Source: Flavipsychrobacter sp. (lineage in GTDB: Bacteria; Bacteroidota; Bacteroidia; Chitinophagales; Chitinophagaceae). From it: a stretch of DNA of 44,842 bases. The notes under the pieces were generated by a model. It was not told the origin of the DNA. It saw only the letters and a program-made list of their open reading frames with translations, and did no database searches. The first letter of the stretch is position 1; each line of letters begins with the position of its first letter. A program made the position numbers and the translations under genes. Location: the NCBI GenBank assembly GCA_016786565.1, contig JAEUVY010000106.1, forward strand, positions 1 through 44,842. The letters run 5' to 3'. This document shows, piece by piece, positions 6,327 to 15,320 of the stretch.

Positions 6327-9227
6327 TTACGTCAGTGGTATTTGCAGCAGTACACTTGTGCCTGATGCCATCCCGTTTTCTTGCAGATCTGTAATTGTAA
6401 GGATGATCTTCTTTTCCCGATTATCGTTTATGAGTGATAACCGTTTTTCTGTTGCGCGGGTAGCAAATGATCTGTGGTGTTGCGGAGAACGTTTCTTTAT
6501 TTCTGCTGATCGTTCTCTGCCGATTCCATTGTCAGTAATAGAACAATTAAGTACTTCATTTTCTGTTTTGAAGGTAATGTTCAACACCTTTTTACCTTTC
6601 TTATGCAGCAGGCCGTGTTTTATGGCGTTCTCCACAAACGGTTGGATGATCATTGACGGTATGTGCGTGTTGTGCGGATCTACGGATGAGTCAATCTCAA
6701 TGTCAAAAGTAAAGTCACTTCCAAATCTAAGTTGTTCCAGTTCAAGGTATAGCTTGAGGGTATCAGCTTCTTCTGCTAATTCAATTTCGTTACTCTCTGA
6801 AGTGTCGAGGATCTTGCGCATCAAAGAACTATATCGGCTCAGATAGTAGTTCGAATTTTTTATGTCATTCTGAAGTACAAGGTCCTGAATTGAATTCAGT
6901 GTATTGTACATGAAGTGAGGGTTCATCTGGGCTTTGAGAGCTGTCAGTTGCGAGTTGGTCAATTGGTTTCTTATCTCAGCCTTTTTCTTTATTCGGTTGA
7001 TGCGGGCCAGAAACAAAAGTGCTACCAATAAGACGGCAATGCCTACTATAGCCAGGTAGAACCACCATTTTTGCCAAAACGGGGCAGCTATCTGGAAGGT
7101 AACTGTTGCTACCGACGATCGGATGTCGTCTTCATTCACCGCCATGATCTCAAATGTGAAAATCCCTGCCGGAAGGTGGTTTAGGCGCACATAGTTGATG
7201 TTTGCAGGTTGTGTTTCCCAGTTGTCTTTAGATCCCAATATTCTGTAACGATATTGGAACCTGCCTCTGCTTTTGAGTGCAACCGCAGAAAAGTTGATCA
7301 GTATGTCTTTGTTGTTGTAATTGAGTTTTATTTTCTCTGACGACGAGTGTTTTACTCCATCAGTGATGACTGAGGATATGGTTATGTTGGGCTTGATATT
7401 ATTTCTAAAGTCGGTGGAAACAGGCATGTAGAAAAGTCCTCGCAGCGTGCCGATATAGATCTTTTCACCGTCAACTGAGATGGCGTTTATTTCCTTGGCG
7501 TTGATCCCGTCTGCATGTTTTATATAAACAAACGACCCATCGGGCATACGGATATTGATACACTCATCAGTGGCAATGTACAGGGTGTCATTGTAGGATG
7601 TGATGCACTTGATGTTATTTCCTCTTACTCCGTTCTCTGTTGTAAGGTGCAGTTTCGGTTTTCGCTCACTTATATTGTAAACTCCGTCTGCAACAGTTCC
7701 GGCCCACAGTCCGTTCTTGTCAGAGTATAGGGTGTTGCAAAACAGTGGTCTGCCATTGATGAGAAATGGAATGAATTTTTCGTTAGTCTGGTAAGCGAGA
7801 CCTTCATTAAGTGTTACCCATAGGGTCTTCCCCGCTGTGTCGTACGAGACACGCTTTCCTGAAGCGGGTTTTATTATTCGTTGGGTGTATTTCTTTTCTT
7901 TTATCAGCAGTGGCAGATCAGTAATGCTACCTATGCTCAGGGTTGATGCGATCACTATACTATCTTCCACCATTGCCATGTCGCGGATGTATGATGAGGG
8001 GTATCGGTTTTCCGTATTTTTCTTCAGATCTATTACCGAGAATACTCCGCGGCCAGCCAATATTGTGTTTTCGTTGTATGGAATGATCGTTGTAACGTTT
8101 CTGTACAGTTCATTAGCCTTCTTCGGCAACTTTATCAGACTCCCGGTATTGGGCGTGAATTTGCAGATGTCGCCGGTGTAGGTGCCTGCCAGCAGGAAGT
8201 CGCGCCCGATGCTCCTCAGAGCGGTAATGTTGTTGTCTGAGAGTTCGGAATTGGTTGTGTTCAGGACGTTTAGTTCAAGGTGTGGAATGACAAATATGCC
8301 ACTCTGTAGAGTAGAAAACCATAACATGCCTTCTCTGTCCTGAAAGATGTCAGAGATCTTATCCTTCGGAAATAATCTGCCTTTTATCGCGCCGTTTTCA
8401 TTCAGAAGGTATGCTCCGCTTGATGTGCCCACCCAAATGGTATTGTCTATGTAAGCAACCGTATATATGTATTCCGCGAAACTACTGCCATCCAGTTTGG
8501 CTATCGTTCGTATCTCTGTGTCTTTAATTTCGCATATCATGTGCGAGTGCCCGACGTTTTTTGATGCTAAAAGAAACAGGCGGCTTTTCTGTTTTCTGAA
8601 AGCACACATATTGTTGGCGAAAGAAAGTTCCGGTGTGCTGATCTTTATTTTTGAGTATTGTTTGGGCCCGGTTTCAGTGATCTTCCAAATATTGCCACTT
8701 TGAGCTATCACGTAGATATCTCCATTTTGAGAAGATTCCATCTCCAGCACTACCATTAAGTCCTTGAATAAGTACTCTCTGCTTCCGTCTTCATTTATTT
8801 TCAGGATGCCATTGGGCATGCCTATCCAAACACTGTTTTTCTTGTCAACTGTATATTCGGGGTGTGTGCGGACATTTTCTTTAACGTCTGCAAATATTGA
8901 AAGGCTGTCATCACCAACGGTGAAGATCTGCCCGAAGAAATTTTGACAATATAGCTTCTTGTTTTTTGTGAAGGACAGCGAGGATATTGCAACTGCATTT
9001 TGTCTGCTATTGCTGTGTCTGTCAAAACGTATGCCGTCATACCGATACAGCCCGGCATTGCAGCCTATCCATATATACCCGAAATCGTCCTGGTCCAGAT
9101 CATATACTTCATTCGATGGCAATCCGTTATCGTCATTGACCGAATAGAAAAAAGGGTGCTGTGCGCCAGCCCGAACATATGTAAATGTAAGAAGGACGTA
9201 GAGTATGGATATGATCCGATATGGCAT
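6327..9227 (-). CDS. LytS-type sensor histidine kinase with periplasmic propeller
   Basis: A 966-residue membrane sensor. The ATG at 9227 starts a signal peptide (MPYRIISILYVLL...AGAQ); a GTG 75 nt upstream is rejected because that extension overlaps the terminator of the next gene. The periplasmic part (about 25-610) is a two-component-regulator propeller with repeats such as DDFGYIWIG and EGMLWFS, followed by a Y_Y_Y domain (about 620-715). One membrane helix lies at about 722-744. The cytoplasmic His_kinase domain has the phospho-acceptor His771 in QMNPHFMYNTLNS and the N box FVENAIKHG, then a GIGRERS ATP-lid. It differs from hybrid SusR-like sensors in lacking a fused receiver; its partner is the adjacent LytTR regulator. 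The ligand is unknown. Confidence 0.92.
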   Translation of the reverse strand: MPYRIISILYVLLTFTYVRAGAQHPFFYSVNDDNGLPSNEVYDLDQDDFGYIWIGCNAGLYRYDGIRFDRHSNSRQNAVAISSLSFTKNKKLYCQNFFGQIFTVGDDSLSIFADVKENVRTHPEYTVDKKNSVWIGMPNGILKINEDGSREYLFKDLMVVLEMESSQNGDIYVIAQSGNIWKITETGPKQYSKIKISTPELSFANNMCAFRKQKSRLFLLASKNVGHSHMICEIKDTEIRTIAKLDGSSFAEYIYTVAYIDNTIWVGTSSGAYLLNENGAIKGRLFPKDKISDIFQDREGMLWFSTLQSGIFVIPHLELNVLNTTNSELSDNNITALRSIGRDFLLAGTYTGDICKFTPNTGSLIKLPKKANELYRNVTTIIPYNENTILAGRGVFSVIDLKKNTENRYPSSYIRDMAMVEDSIVIASTLSIGSITDLPLLIKEKKYTQRIIKPASGKRVSYDTAGKTLWVTLNEGLAYQTNEKFIPFLINGRPLFCNTLYSDKNGLWAGTVADGVYNISERKPKLHLTTENGVRGNNIKCITSYNDTLYIATDECINIRMPDGSFVYIKHADGINAKEINAISVDGEKIYIGTLRGLFYMPVSTDFRNNIKPNITISSVITDGVKHSSSEKIKLNYNNKDILINFSAVALKSRGRFQYRYRILGSKDNWETQPANINYVRLNHLPAGIFTFEIMAVNEDDIRSSVATVTFQIAAPFWQKWWFYLAIVGIAVLLVALLFLARINRIKKKAEIRNQLTNSQLTALKAQMNPHFMYNTLNSIQDLVLQNDIKNSNYYLSRYSSLMRKILDTSESNEIELAEEADTLKLYLELEQLRFGSDFTFDIEIDSSVDPHNTHIPSMIIQPFVENAIKHGLLHKKGKKVLNITFKTENEVLNCSITDNGIGRERSAEIKKRSPQHHRSFATRATEKRLSLINDNREKKIILTITDLQENGMASGTSVLLQIPLT

Positions 9228-9229
9228 GA

Positions 9230-9246
9230 TGCAGCTATTAGCTGCA
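9230..9246 (-). promoter_or_regulatory. Hairpin-forming palindrome abutting the kinase start codon
   Basis: TGCAGCT-ATT-AGCTGCA, a perfect 7+3+7 inverted repeat that ends 2 nt before the ATG at 9227. In RNA it would be a stable hairpin next to the start codon; in DNA it could be an operator. Function is not known. Confidence 0.35.
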
Positions 9247-9289
9247 ATATAGGAGAGAATGTGATAATTTGTGTCGACATCGCCCAAAA

Positions 9290-9322
9290 CAACAAGAGCC
9301 ACCGTTTTGGTGGCTCTTGTTG
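9290..9322 (-). terminator. Terminator of the Bax-inhibitor-1 family gene
   Basis: Perfect 14-bp stem (9290-9303 with 9309-9322), 5-nt loop, followed on the minus strand by TTTTGGG. It lies 16 nt past the stop at 9339. Confidence 0.85.
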
Positions 9323-9338
9323 AGAAATGAAAATAGTA

Positions 9339-10103
9339 TTAGTCCCTTTTGTTGCCGAAGAGGCGAAGGAGCATTATGAAAAGATTGATGAAGTCCAGGT
9401 AAAGCGTTAACGCACCGAAAAGAGACAATTTCTTTGTGTCGTTTGCAGAAACGTTATTGAATTCTATGCCGGCACCAATACGTTTCAGCTTCTGAACGTC
9501 ATATGCCGTAAGGCCGGTAAATACAGCAACACCTACAAGACTAATAATATAGCCGAGCGCGTCACTGTGCAGGAACCAATTGACCATTGAGGCAATGATC
9601 AGCCCCACGAGTCCCATTGTGAGGATGCTGCCAAAAGAAGTAAGGTCCTTATCTGTGGTATAGCCCATTAATGCCATGATGCCGAACATTACAGACGCTG
9701 AAGCAAAGCAGCCTATTACTGATCCGCTGGTGTATGCAAGGAGGATGAAGCTGAAGCTTATGCCATTAACCGCGGCATAGGCCATAAAAAGAGCGGTAAG
9801 TGCTGTTGCCGAAAGCTTGTTGAATGCAAACGACATAATAAGTACGAAAATGATAGGAGCAAACATTACCGCATAACCGAGGATATTGAGACCTGTGCCA
9901 TTTTCCCCCACGTTTATAAGATATCCGAGAAGGGTGGGGTTAGTGGCAAACAGTATGGCGAAAACTGTGGAAACTCCGAGCGCGAAAAACATCCAGGAAA
10001 ATACACCTGCCATGAATTTCTTTGAGACCGCGCCTGATACCGGTGTTTGCTTACTTTCAAGCACCGTGTAATTAGTGAATTCTGATTGACCGAAGCTGCT
10101 CAT
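9339..10103 (-). CDS. Bax inhibitor-1 / YccA family membrane protein
   Basis: A 254-residue inner-membrane protein with about seven hydrophobic helices from residue 30 on. The order of segments (FMAGVFSWMFFALGV, YTTDKDLTS, FTGLTAYDVQKLK) and the C-terminus GALTLYLDFINLF match the BI-1/YccA family. In other bacteria members are pH-sensitive calcium leak channels (BsYetJ) or interact with the FtsH protease (YccA). The gene is transcribed alone, with its own terminator. Its precise role in this organism cannot be told from sequence. Confidence 0.9.
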   Translation of the reverse strand: MSSFGQSEFTNYTVLESKQTPVSGAVSKKFMAGVFSWMFFALGVSTVFAILFATNPTLLGYLINVGENGTGLNILGYAVMFAPIIFVLIMSFAFNKLSATALTALFMAYAAVNGISFSFILLAYTSGSVIGCFASASVMFGIMALMGYTTDKDLTSFGSILTMGLVGLIIASMVNWFLHSDALGYIISLVGVAVFTGLTAYDVQKLKRIGAGIEFNNVSANDTKKLSLFGALTLYLDFINLFIMLLRLFGNKRD

Positions 10104-10194
10104 CTTTGTTTTTTAATGTCCTGTAAAATTACAACGATAATTAATCATTGTAATGTGCCTTCTTTATTTTTAACATTACGGTTGATGTAATGTT

Positions 10195-11127
10195 TTAGTG
10201 GTTGTCGTATTCGATCATTGTGGTGAAAGAAACTCTTTCCCGCTTTTTTGTAAATATATGCCAATTGCCATCGTAAGTAACTTCCGAGGGGCAGTTTTTT
10301 GCTCTTATCGGTATGGTTTTTACATGCATATTTACGTCGAAGTCGTATAGGAGTGTATGGTACGAAAGCGAATAGTCGCGGGCTAATATCGCGTAATCAC
10401 TTTTCCTGAACCAGGTGACAAGGGTGTTGTATAGTACTTTTTTTTCGAAACTCTTACGCGGGGTAATTGTAAATATATAGCATGTTTCTCCATTGTATGA
10501 TTTCATTGACACGCTGAAATTATATTTGTATGATTCGCTTTCGTCGAAAATATTCTCATGGTCAGCCATCAAGGGTATTCCGCTTATCTTAGCACCCGGG
10601 TTGAAGATCAATTGTTTTAATCGATATTTCTGAGCCTCCATTTTTCCGGCACCTTTTCGGGATAGGTTTCCGGCTACAATATCATCTTCGTTGCACACGG
10701 GTACTGTTGTGAAAAACAGATAGTCGAACAATGCACCTGTGTAATAGTTGTTGTCTCCATTCTTTTTGTAGTAGTCGCCTGTTACCGTTCGTTCCAGAAT
10801 ACTGTTTGTGCGGCATTTGTTGTTGATATGCTGTCTGGTGGTGCTGATCATTGACGCTATCGTATCTCCTCTGTTGCCTTTTACGTATACTCTGTTTTTT
10901 GCTGTATAGGGAAATAGGTGCATGCTTCGGAACGCTTTGTAAAAGCTTGAGTCAGTTCTTATCCTGCGAATAAATGCGTTGATATCGAAGCCCGACTTTA
11001 TCACCACGGTGTCCATGGCGATAGGTGCTCTGAAGATGCTGCCGGTGTCTGTTATTTGTGCTGTACCCGCCAGCGGAAGAAATGCAGCGGTGGCAACGAC
11101 TAATATGACTCGACCTATTGTTGTCAT
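10195..11127 (-). CDS. Exported protein of unknown function, coupled to ispD
   Basis: A 310-residue protein with a signal peptide (VILVVATAAFLPLAGTAQ). I do not recognise the family. It is rich in Tyr, Lys and Arg, has a repeated pattern of beta strands (YNFSVSMKSYNGETCYIFTI) and a C-terminal sheet-like segment ending FTTMIEYDNH, similar in feel to outer-membrane or periplasmic beta proteins of Bacteroidota. The ATG at 11127 overlaps the ispD stop by one base (TGATG), so it is probably translated by re-initiation after ispD. An in-frame TTG one codon earlier is less likely. The coupling does not prove a role in isoprenoid synthesis. Confidence 0.75.
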   Translation of the reverse strand: MTTIGRVILVVATAAFLPLAGTAQITDTGSIFRAPIAMDTVVIKSGFDINAFIRRIRTDSSFYKAFRSMHLFPYTAKNRVYVKGNRGDTIASMISTTRQHINNKCRTNSILERTVTGDYYKKNGDNNYYTGALFDYLFFTTVPVCNEDDIVAGNLSRKGAGKMEAQKYRLKQLIFNPGAKISGIPLMADHENIFDESESYKYNFSVSMKSYNGETCYIFTITPRKSFEKKVLYNTLVTWFRKSDYAILARDYSLSYHTLLYDFDVNMHVKTIPIRAKNCPSEVTYDGNWHIFTKKRERVSFTTMIEYDNH

Positions 11128-11810
11128 CAATCACTTGTTTTCAGAAGCGTGTCGGCAATGATCATGTCTCCGGGTGTGGTGATCTTGATGTTGTTTTTGT
11201 CGCCTTCCACCAGAAATACTACAGCACCGTATTTTTCTGCCACCGTTGCCTCGTCGGTGAATGACGGATCATAAGCCTGGTTGAATGCCGGGAGAATTAC
11301 ATCGCTACGGAATGTCTGTGGTGTTTGAATGATGCGTAGGTTGTTTCTATCAATAGGCCGTGACGAACCGTCGGGGTTCATGAGGCGCATACTGTCTATT
11401 GCCGGTATGGCAGGAATGGCGCTGCCATGTAGAATAGCGCCTTCCAGGCATCTCGCGATTAACTCATAGGACACAAGCGGACGCACCGCATCGTGGATGA
11501 ATACAATCCCCTCTCCGTCTACTTCTTTCAGTCCGTTCTGAACGCTGTGAAAACGAGTTTCACCGCCGGCTACTATCGTAATGTTGAGTTGTCCTGTATA
11601 TGATTTGAGTATTGTTCTGGCACTATCCATTTGGTCGGGTGGGGCCACGAGAATGATCTTCACATCCTTTAGCGAATGGGCAAACGCCATTATAGAATGG
11701 CAGAGCACAGGCAGGCCGAGGAGTGGCAGAAACTGTTTGGGGATCGTTCCACCCATTCTGGTGCCTTTCCCTCCGGCAACAATTACCGCATATTTTTTCT
11801 TGTTTATCAT
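11127..11810 (-). CDS. ispD: 2-C-methyl-D-erythritol 4-phosphate cytidylyltransferase
   Basis: A 227-residue cytosolic enzyme of the MEP isoprenoid pathway. It joins CTP and methylerythritol phosphate to give CDP-methylerythritol. The CTP-binding loop AGGKGTRMGGTIPKQF is near residues 10-26, and the conserved FIHDAVRPLVS and DEATVAEKYG segments are present. The length is normal for IspD (about 225-235). The related ribitol-5-phosphate cytidylyltransferase (TarI) shares the fold, so a small doubt remains. The start ATG at 11810 gives the expected N-terminus. It is the first gene of a two-gene unit with the unknown exported protein. Confidence 0.92.
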   Translation of the reverse strand: MINKKKYAVIVAGGKGTRMGGTIPKQFLPLLGLPVLCHSIMAFAHSLKDVKIILVAPPDQMDSARTILKSYTGQLNITIVAGGETRFHSVQNGLKEVDGEGIVFIHDAVRPLVSYELIARCLEGAILHGSAIPAIPAIDSMRLMNPDGSSRPIDRNNLRIIQTPQTFRSDVILPAFNQAYDPSFTDEATVAEKYGAVVFLVEGDKNNIKITTPGDMIIADTLLKTSD

Positions 11811-11992
11811 TTTATCTGAGTTGAATCAGGCCTTCTTTCAGCCGTTTTCGAACAAGGAGGGCAAAGCAACGTAAATTCATCTGTAATCAGAAATATACAC
11901 CGGTATTTTATAGCCTTGTCAGACAGGATTCTTACAAAAAATATTTCAAATTATTGCGGCGCTTTTCTGACGTAACATAAAGATAATATAAA

Positions 11993-12050
11993 GGTTACAT
12001 AACGGTAACCGTGAGTTTACATAGGTAAAGTAAATACGAAACTACCTTTG
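11993..12050 (+). promoter_or_regulatory. Candidate promoter and operator of the porin gene
   Basis: TACCTTTG at 12043-12050 is an exact TAnnTTTG -7 element, 18 nt before the GTG start. Upstream, GGTTAC (11993-11998), 6 nt, GTAACC (12005-12010) forms a perfect inverted repeat, and a further cgtaacataa lies at 11971-11980. No clear -33 TTTG. A regulator site is plausible; phosphate control is only a guess from the gene product. Confidence 0.45.
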
Positions 12051-12068
12051 CGCCAATATTAACGAAAC

Positions 12069-13274
12069 GTGAAAAAAACATTATCATTTTTAGCGCTGGC
12101 ATTCGCAGCTTACAGTTCCAACGGTCAAACTGACACCGCAGTAAAGAAAGAAGAAAAAAAGTCGCATTGGTACGACAAAGTTGCTATCAGAGGCTATATG
12201 CAGACCAGGTACAACAGACTTCTTGAGACAAATCCCAAACTTAAAAATGAACAGGGCGACCGTTCGTGGGGCGAGAATGGAGGATTGTTTATTCGCCGTA
12301 TGCGGGTTATTCTTTATGGGCAGATCCATGAGAGGGTATATATTTACATTCAACCAGATCTGGCTAGCTCGGCGTCGTCAACCGGGTTGCATTTTGCACA
12401 ACTCAGGGATGCATACGTGGATGTGGGATTTGACAAGAAAAATGAATTTCGTGTTCGTCTCGGGCAAAGCAAAGTTCCTTATGGGTTTGAAAACATGCAG
12501 TCGAGCCAGAATCGTGTGCCGCTGGATCGTAATGACGCGTTGAACAGTGCTGTTTCAAATGAACGTGATATGGCAGCTTTCTTTTACTGGGCACCGTCAA
12601 AGGTCAGGAAGCTGTATTCGTCGCTTGTAAATGACGGACTTAAGGGTTCGGGTGACTATGGCGTTGTTGGATTTGGTGTATTTAATGGTCAGACAGCAAA
12701 CAAGCCTGAGCTTAATAACCAATTGCATGCAGTGGCCCGCGTGTCTTATCCTATACGAATTGGTAGTCAACTCATCGAGCCAGGCATACAAGGCTACACC
12801 GGTAATTTTGTAATCCCGACGGACCAAATATCTACCGGTGTGAAGATACGCACAGACCGCAGCTACCTAGACCAAAGGGCAGCAGCATCTTTTATCTTGT
12901 ATCCGCAACCGTTTGGTATCCAGGCCGAGTATAATGTGGGTAAAGGTCCGGAGTTTAATAAGGCGACAGATTCAATCGAAGTACGAGACTTGAAAGGGGG
13001 GTACATTACTATGACCTATTTGCTTAAGTACAAGAAACATATTATCATTCCATTCTGCAGAATGCACACCTATCAGGGTGGAAAGAAGCATGAATTGGAT
13101 GCCCGCAGTTATGATGTAAAAGAGATAGAATCAGGCGTGGAATGGCAGCCTATTAAGAACTTTGAACTCACTATGATGTACACTATCAGCGAGCGTCGTT
13201 TCGAAGATTATAAAGCACAGAACAATCTTCAGAAAGGTAACCTGCTGAGGATCCAGGCACAGTTGAACTTTTAA
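12069..13274 (+). CDS. OprO/OprP-type porin
   Basis: A 401-residue outer-membrane beta-barrel protein. The start is a GTG, which gives a clean signal peptide (LSFLALAFAAYSSNGQ). After it come alternating amphipathic strands typical of the phosphate-selective porin O/P family (IRGYMQTRYNRL, GLFIRRMRVILYG, VYIYIQPDL, FRVRLGQSKVPYGFE), and it ends in a beta strand with terminal Phe (IQAQLNF) as needed for barrel insertion. In Pseudomonas the family imports phosphate or polyphosphate; in Bacteroidota many members have no proven substrate. Monocistronic, with promoter and strong terminator. Confidence 0.88.
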   Translation: MKKTLSFLALAFAAYSSNGQTDTAVKKEEKKSHWYDKVAIRGYMQTRYNRLLETNPKLKNEQGDRSWGENGGLFIRRMRVILYGQIHERVYIYIQPDLASSASSTGLHFAQLRDAYVDVGFDKKNEFRVRLGQSKVPYGFENMQSSQNRVPLDRNDALNSAVSNERDMAAFFYWAPSKVRKLYSSLVNDGLKGSGDYGVVGFGVFNGQTANKPELNNQLHAVARVSYPIRIGSQLIEPGIQGYTGNFVIPTDQISTGVKIRTDRSYLDQRAAASFILYPQPFGIQAEYNVGKGPEFNKATDSIEVRDLKGGYITMTYLLKYKKHIIIPFCRMHTYQGGKKHELDARSYDVKEIESGVEWQPIKNFELTMMYTISERRFEDYKAQNNLQKGNLLRIQAQLNF

Positions 13275-13298
13275 GCAAGCTTCTTGAAGCGGGTTATA

Positions 13299-13329
13299 AA
13301 GCCGGTCGGATAGACGATCGGCTTTTTTA
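13299..13329 (+). terminator. Terminator of the porin gene
   Basis: 10-bp stem (13299-13308 with 13315-13324, one G-T pair), 6-nt loop, then a T tract. 25 nt past the stop. Confidence 0.88.
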
Positions 13330-13466
13330 TTGCGGTTATTTGATTTTAATAATTTTAAAATGTTTTATTTGATAACAATTAAATAACTTCCAGTAGTTTT
13401 GCCATTGAACGAAATGTGAGGCAATAGGCGGCAAATTAGAGCATGATCCGATAAAACACTTTTTCC

Positions 13467-13703
13467 ATGAATAACTTCAATATAGTGCATTCAGCGATCC
13501 GGAAAAGTTGTTCCGAACCAGATGTGCCCAGCGAAAGATGTCTGGAGCAGATAAAGAAAGACCTACATGAGAATTACCATGAGCATATTGATTTTTACCT
13601 TAGTTTTCTACAGGACCTGGGGCTCATAAAGTATGAAGATGGTGGTAGATTAATTGCGATCACCGAGCATGGGATGACTGTGCAGGAAGTATTTACCTAC
13701 TGA
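13467..13703 (+). CDS. Small winged-helix-like protein of unknown function
   Basis: 78 residues, cytosolic, no signal peptide. The helix-helix-then-hairpin order (FYLSFLQDLGLIKYEDGGRLIAITEHGM) is what the end of a winged helix-turn-helix looks like, with the GGRLIAIT hairpin as the wing, as in small PadR/MarR-like or effector-free transcription factors. The N-terminal third has two Cys residues and no clear motif. It stands alone between the porin terminator and a convergent hairpin at 13714. A DNA-binding role is inference. Confidence 0.6.
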   Translation: MNNFNIVHSAIRKSCSEPDVPSERCLEQIKKDLHENYHEHIDFYLSFLQDLGLIKYEDGGRLIAITEHGMTVQEVFTY

Positions 13704-13713
13704 TCTCAAATAG

Positions 13714-13741
13714 CGAACGGGCTCTGGAAGGAGCCCGTTCG
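13714..13741. terminator. Convergent hairpin between the small protein gene and gcdH
   Basis: Perfect 11-bp stem (cgaacgggctc at 13714-13724, gagcccgttcg at 13731-13741), loop tggaag. T tracts on both sides are weak. Confidence 0.65.
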
Positions 13742-13765
13742 AGAAATGGTATTTATGTGGACCTA

Positions 13766-14944
13766 TTAGCTGAACGCGTTAATACCTGTAACATCCATGC
13801 CGGTAATCAGCAAATGGATATCGTGAGTGCCTTCATAAGTCACTACTGATTCGAGGTTCATCATGTGACGCATGATACTGAACTCGCCTGTAATGCCCAT
13901 TCCGCCAAGGATCTGCCTTGCTTCCCTTGATACTTTAAGTGCAATATCGCAGCTGTTACGTTTTGCCATAGATATCTGTGCAGGTGTTGCGCGGTCTTCA
14001 TTGCGCAGTACGCCGAGTCTCCAATTGAGTAATTGGCTCTTTGTGATCTCGGTGATCATCTCTGCCAGTTTTTTTTGTGTCAATTGGAAACCTGCTATCG
14101 GACGGCCGAACTGTTCGCGTTGCTTGGCATAGCGCAATGCTGTGTCGTAACAATCCATTGCACATCCCAGGGCACCCCATGCAATGCCGAAACGGGCACT
14201 TGATAGGCAGGTAAGAGGTCCTTTCAGTCCTTTGATGTTTGGGAAGATGTTTTCTTTGGGAACCTTTACGTTGTCAAATACCAGCTCGCCGGTAGCTGAT
14301 GCCCTCAGTGACCATTTGCCATGGGTCTCGGGGGTAGTGAAACCCTCCATTCCACGCTCCACTATCAATCCATGTATTTCGCCTGCCTCGCTTTTCGCCC
14401 ACACAACAGCGATATCTGCGAACGGTGCATTTGATATCCACATCTTAGATCCGTTAAGGATAACGTGGTCGCCAGCGTCCTTGAAATTCGTCAGCATTCC
14501 TGCCGGGTTCGATCCATGGTTAGGTTCTGTAAGGCCGAAGCAGCCCATCATTTCGCCTGTAGCGAGTTTGGGGAGATATTTATGCTTTTGCTCCTCGCTG
14601 CCAAATTTGTAGATAGGGAACATAACAAGAGATCCCTGCACCGACGCGGTTGAGCGTATGCCTGAGTCACAGCGCTCCAGTTCCTGCATCATGATACCGT
14701 AGGTGATATAGTCGAGACCCGGTCCTCCGTATTTTTGAGGGATGAAAGGACCAAAGCATCCATGCTCGCCAAGCCCTTTTATCAGGTGCTTCGGGAATTC
14801 TGCTTTTTGCGCATATTCCTCTATCACCGGAGATATATCCTTCTTCACAAAGGCGCGTACACTATCTCTGATCAGTTTTTGTTCTTCCGTCAATAGCTCA
14901 TCCAGCAGATAATAATCAGGGTGTTGATAAAGATCCTTTTCCAT
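13766..14944 (-). CDS. gcdH: Glutaryl-CoA dehydrogenase (acyl-CoA dehydrogenase family)
   Basis: A 392-residue FAD enzyme that oxidises and decarboxylates glutaryl-CoA to crotonyl-CoA in lysine and tryptophan breakdown. Its sequence follows the human enzyme closely: DSGIRSTASVQGSLVMFPI holds Arg97, the counterpart of the substrate-carboxylate-binding arginine; GCFGLTEPNHGSNP is the FAD-binding segment; KWSLRASATGE and FGIAWGALG follow; the catalytic base is Glu371 in TYEGTHDIH. Those residues favour glutaryl-CoA over simple acyl-CoA substrates, but related enzymes without decarboxylation exist. It has its own promoter (TACCTTTG, minus strand, 14982-14975) and is monocistronic. The electron acceptor ETF is not in the window. 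Confidence 0.9.
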   Translation of the reverse strand: MEKDLYQHPDYYLLDELLTEEQKLIRDSVRAFVKKDISPVIEEYAQKAEFPKHLIKGLGEHGCFGPFIPQKYGGPGLDYITYGIMMQELERCDSGIRSTASVQGSLVMFPIYKFGSEEQKHKYLPKLATGEMMGCFGLTEPNHGSNPAGMLTNFKDAGDHVILNGSKMWISNAPFADIAVVWAKSEAGEIHGLIVERGMEGFTTPETHGKWSLRASATGELVFDNVKVPKENIFPNIKGLKGPLTCLSSARFGIAWGALGCAMDCYDTALRYAKQREQFGRPIAGFQLTQKKLAEMITEITKSQLLNWRLGVLRNEDRATPAQISMAKRNSCDIALKVSREARQILGGMGITGEFSIMRHMMNLESVVTYEGTHDIHLLITGMDVTGINAFS

Positions 14945-14974
14945 GTTTTGTTAAAGTTGATGTCAAATGCGGCG

Positions 14975-14982
14975 CAAAGGTA
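14975..14982 (-). promoter_or_regulatory. -7 element of the gcdH promoter
   Basis: TACCTTTG on the minus strand, an exact TAnnTTTG, 30 nt before the ATG at 14944. No good -33 TTTG at the usual distance. Confidence 0.45.
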
Positions 14983-15320
14983 GCATTTTTGGCATATTGG
15001 TATAATTTTGCAGTTCCATTATTCAAAGTTTGTCAGTCTGGTTGTTATCTTATAGCCTTATAATTATTAACCATAATTCGTTAAACACAGCACTGAAGCA
15101 CTTTTCGAATGATAGAGTATTGATATAGTTTTTTTTGTTCTTTCATGTGTGAATTGTGGAACGTATTTTGAGCAACATTGTGAGTTGAATCAGTACGCCA
15201 GATCATTTACCAACCAATGGCCAGTTTTATACGCCTGAAGTAGAGGATTGACAAAATGACGGTATCAGAGGATGGGTGCACAGGTTATATAAGTGAATAA
15301 ATAAATAAAGGAGTTATATT
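14983..15320 (+). other. Upstream region of rpoD with an unusual Shine-Dalgarno sequence
   Basis: About 340 nt without a gene before rpoD. TAATTTTG at 15003-15010 matches the -7 consensus and would give a leader of about 300 nt. AAAGGAG at 15307-15313, 7 nt before the ATG, is a good Shine-Dalgarno, which is rare in this phylum. Otherwise AT-rich with no structured RNA that I recognise. Confidence 0.5.

Noticed and set aside
9228..9302. GTG-started N-terminal extension of the histidine kinase
   Set aside because: It would place the start within the terminator of the Bax-inhibitor gene and bury the signal peptide.
14495..14530. tRNA-like phrase gggttcgatcc
   Set aside because: It is inside the glutaryl-CoA dehydrogenase gene (coding for the SNPAG region) and has no cloverleaf around it.
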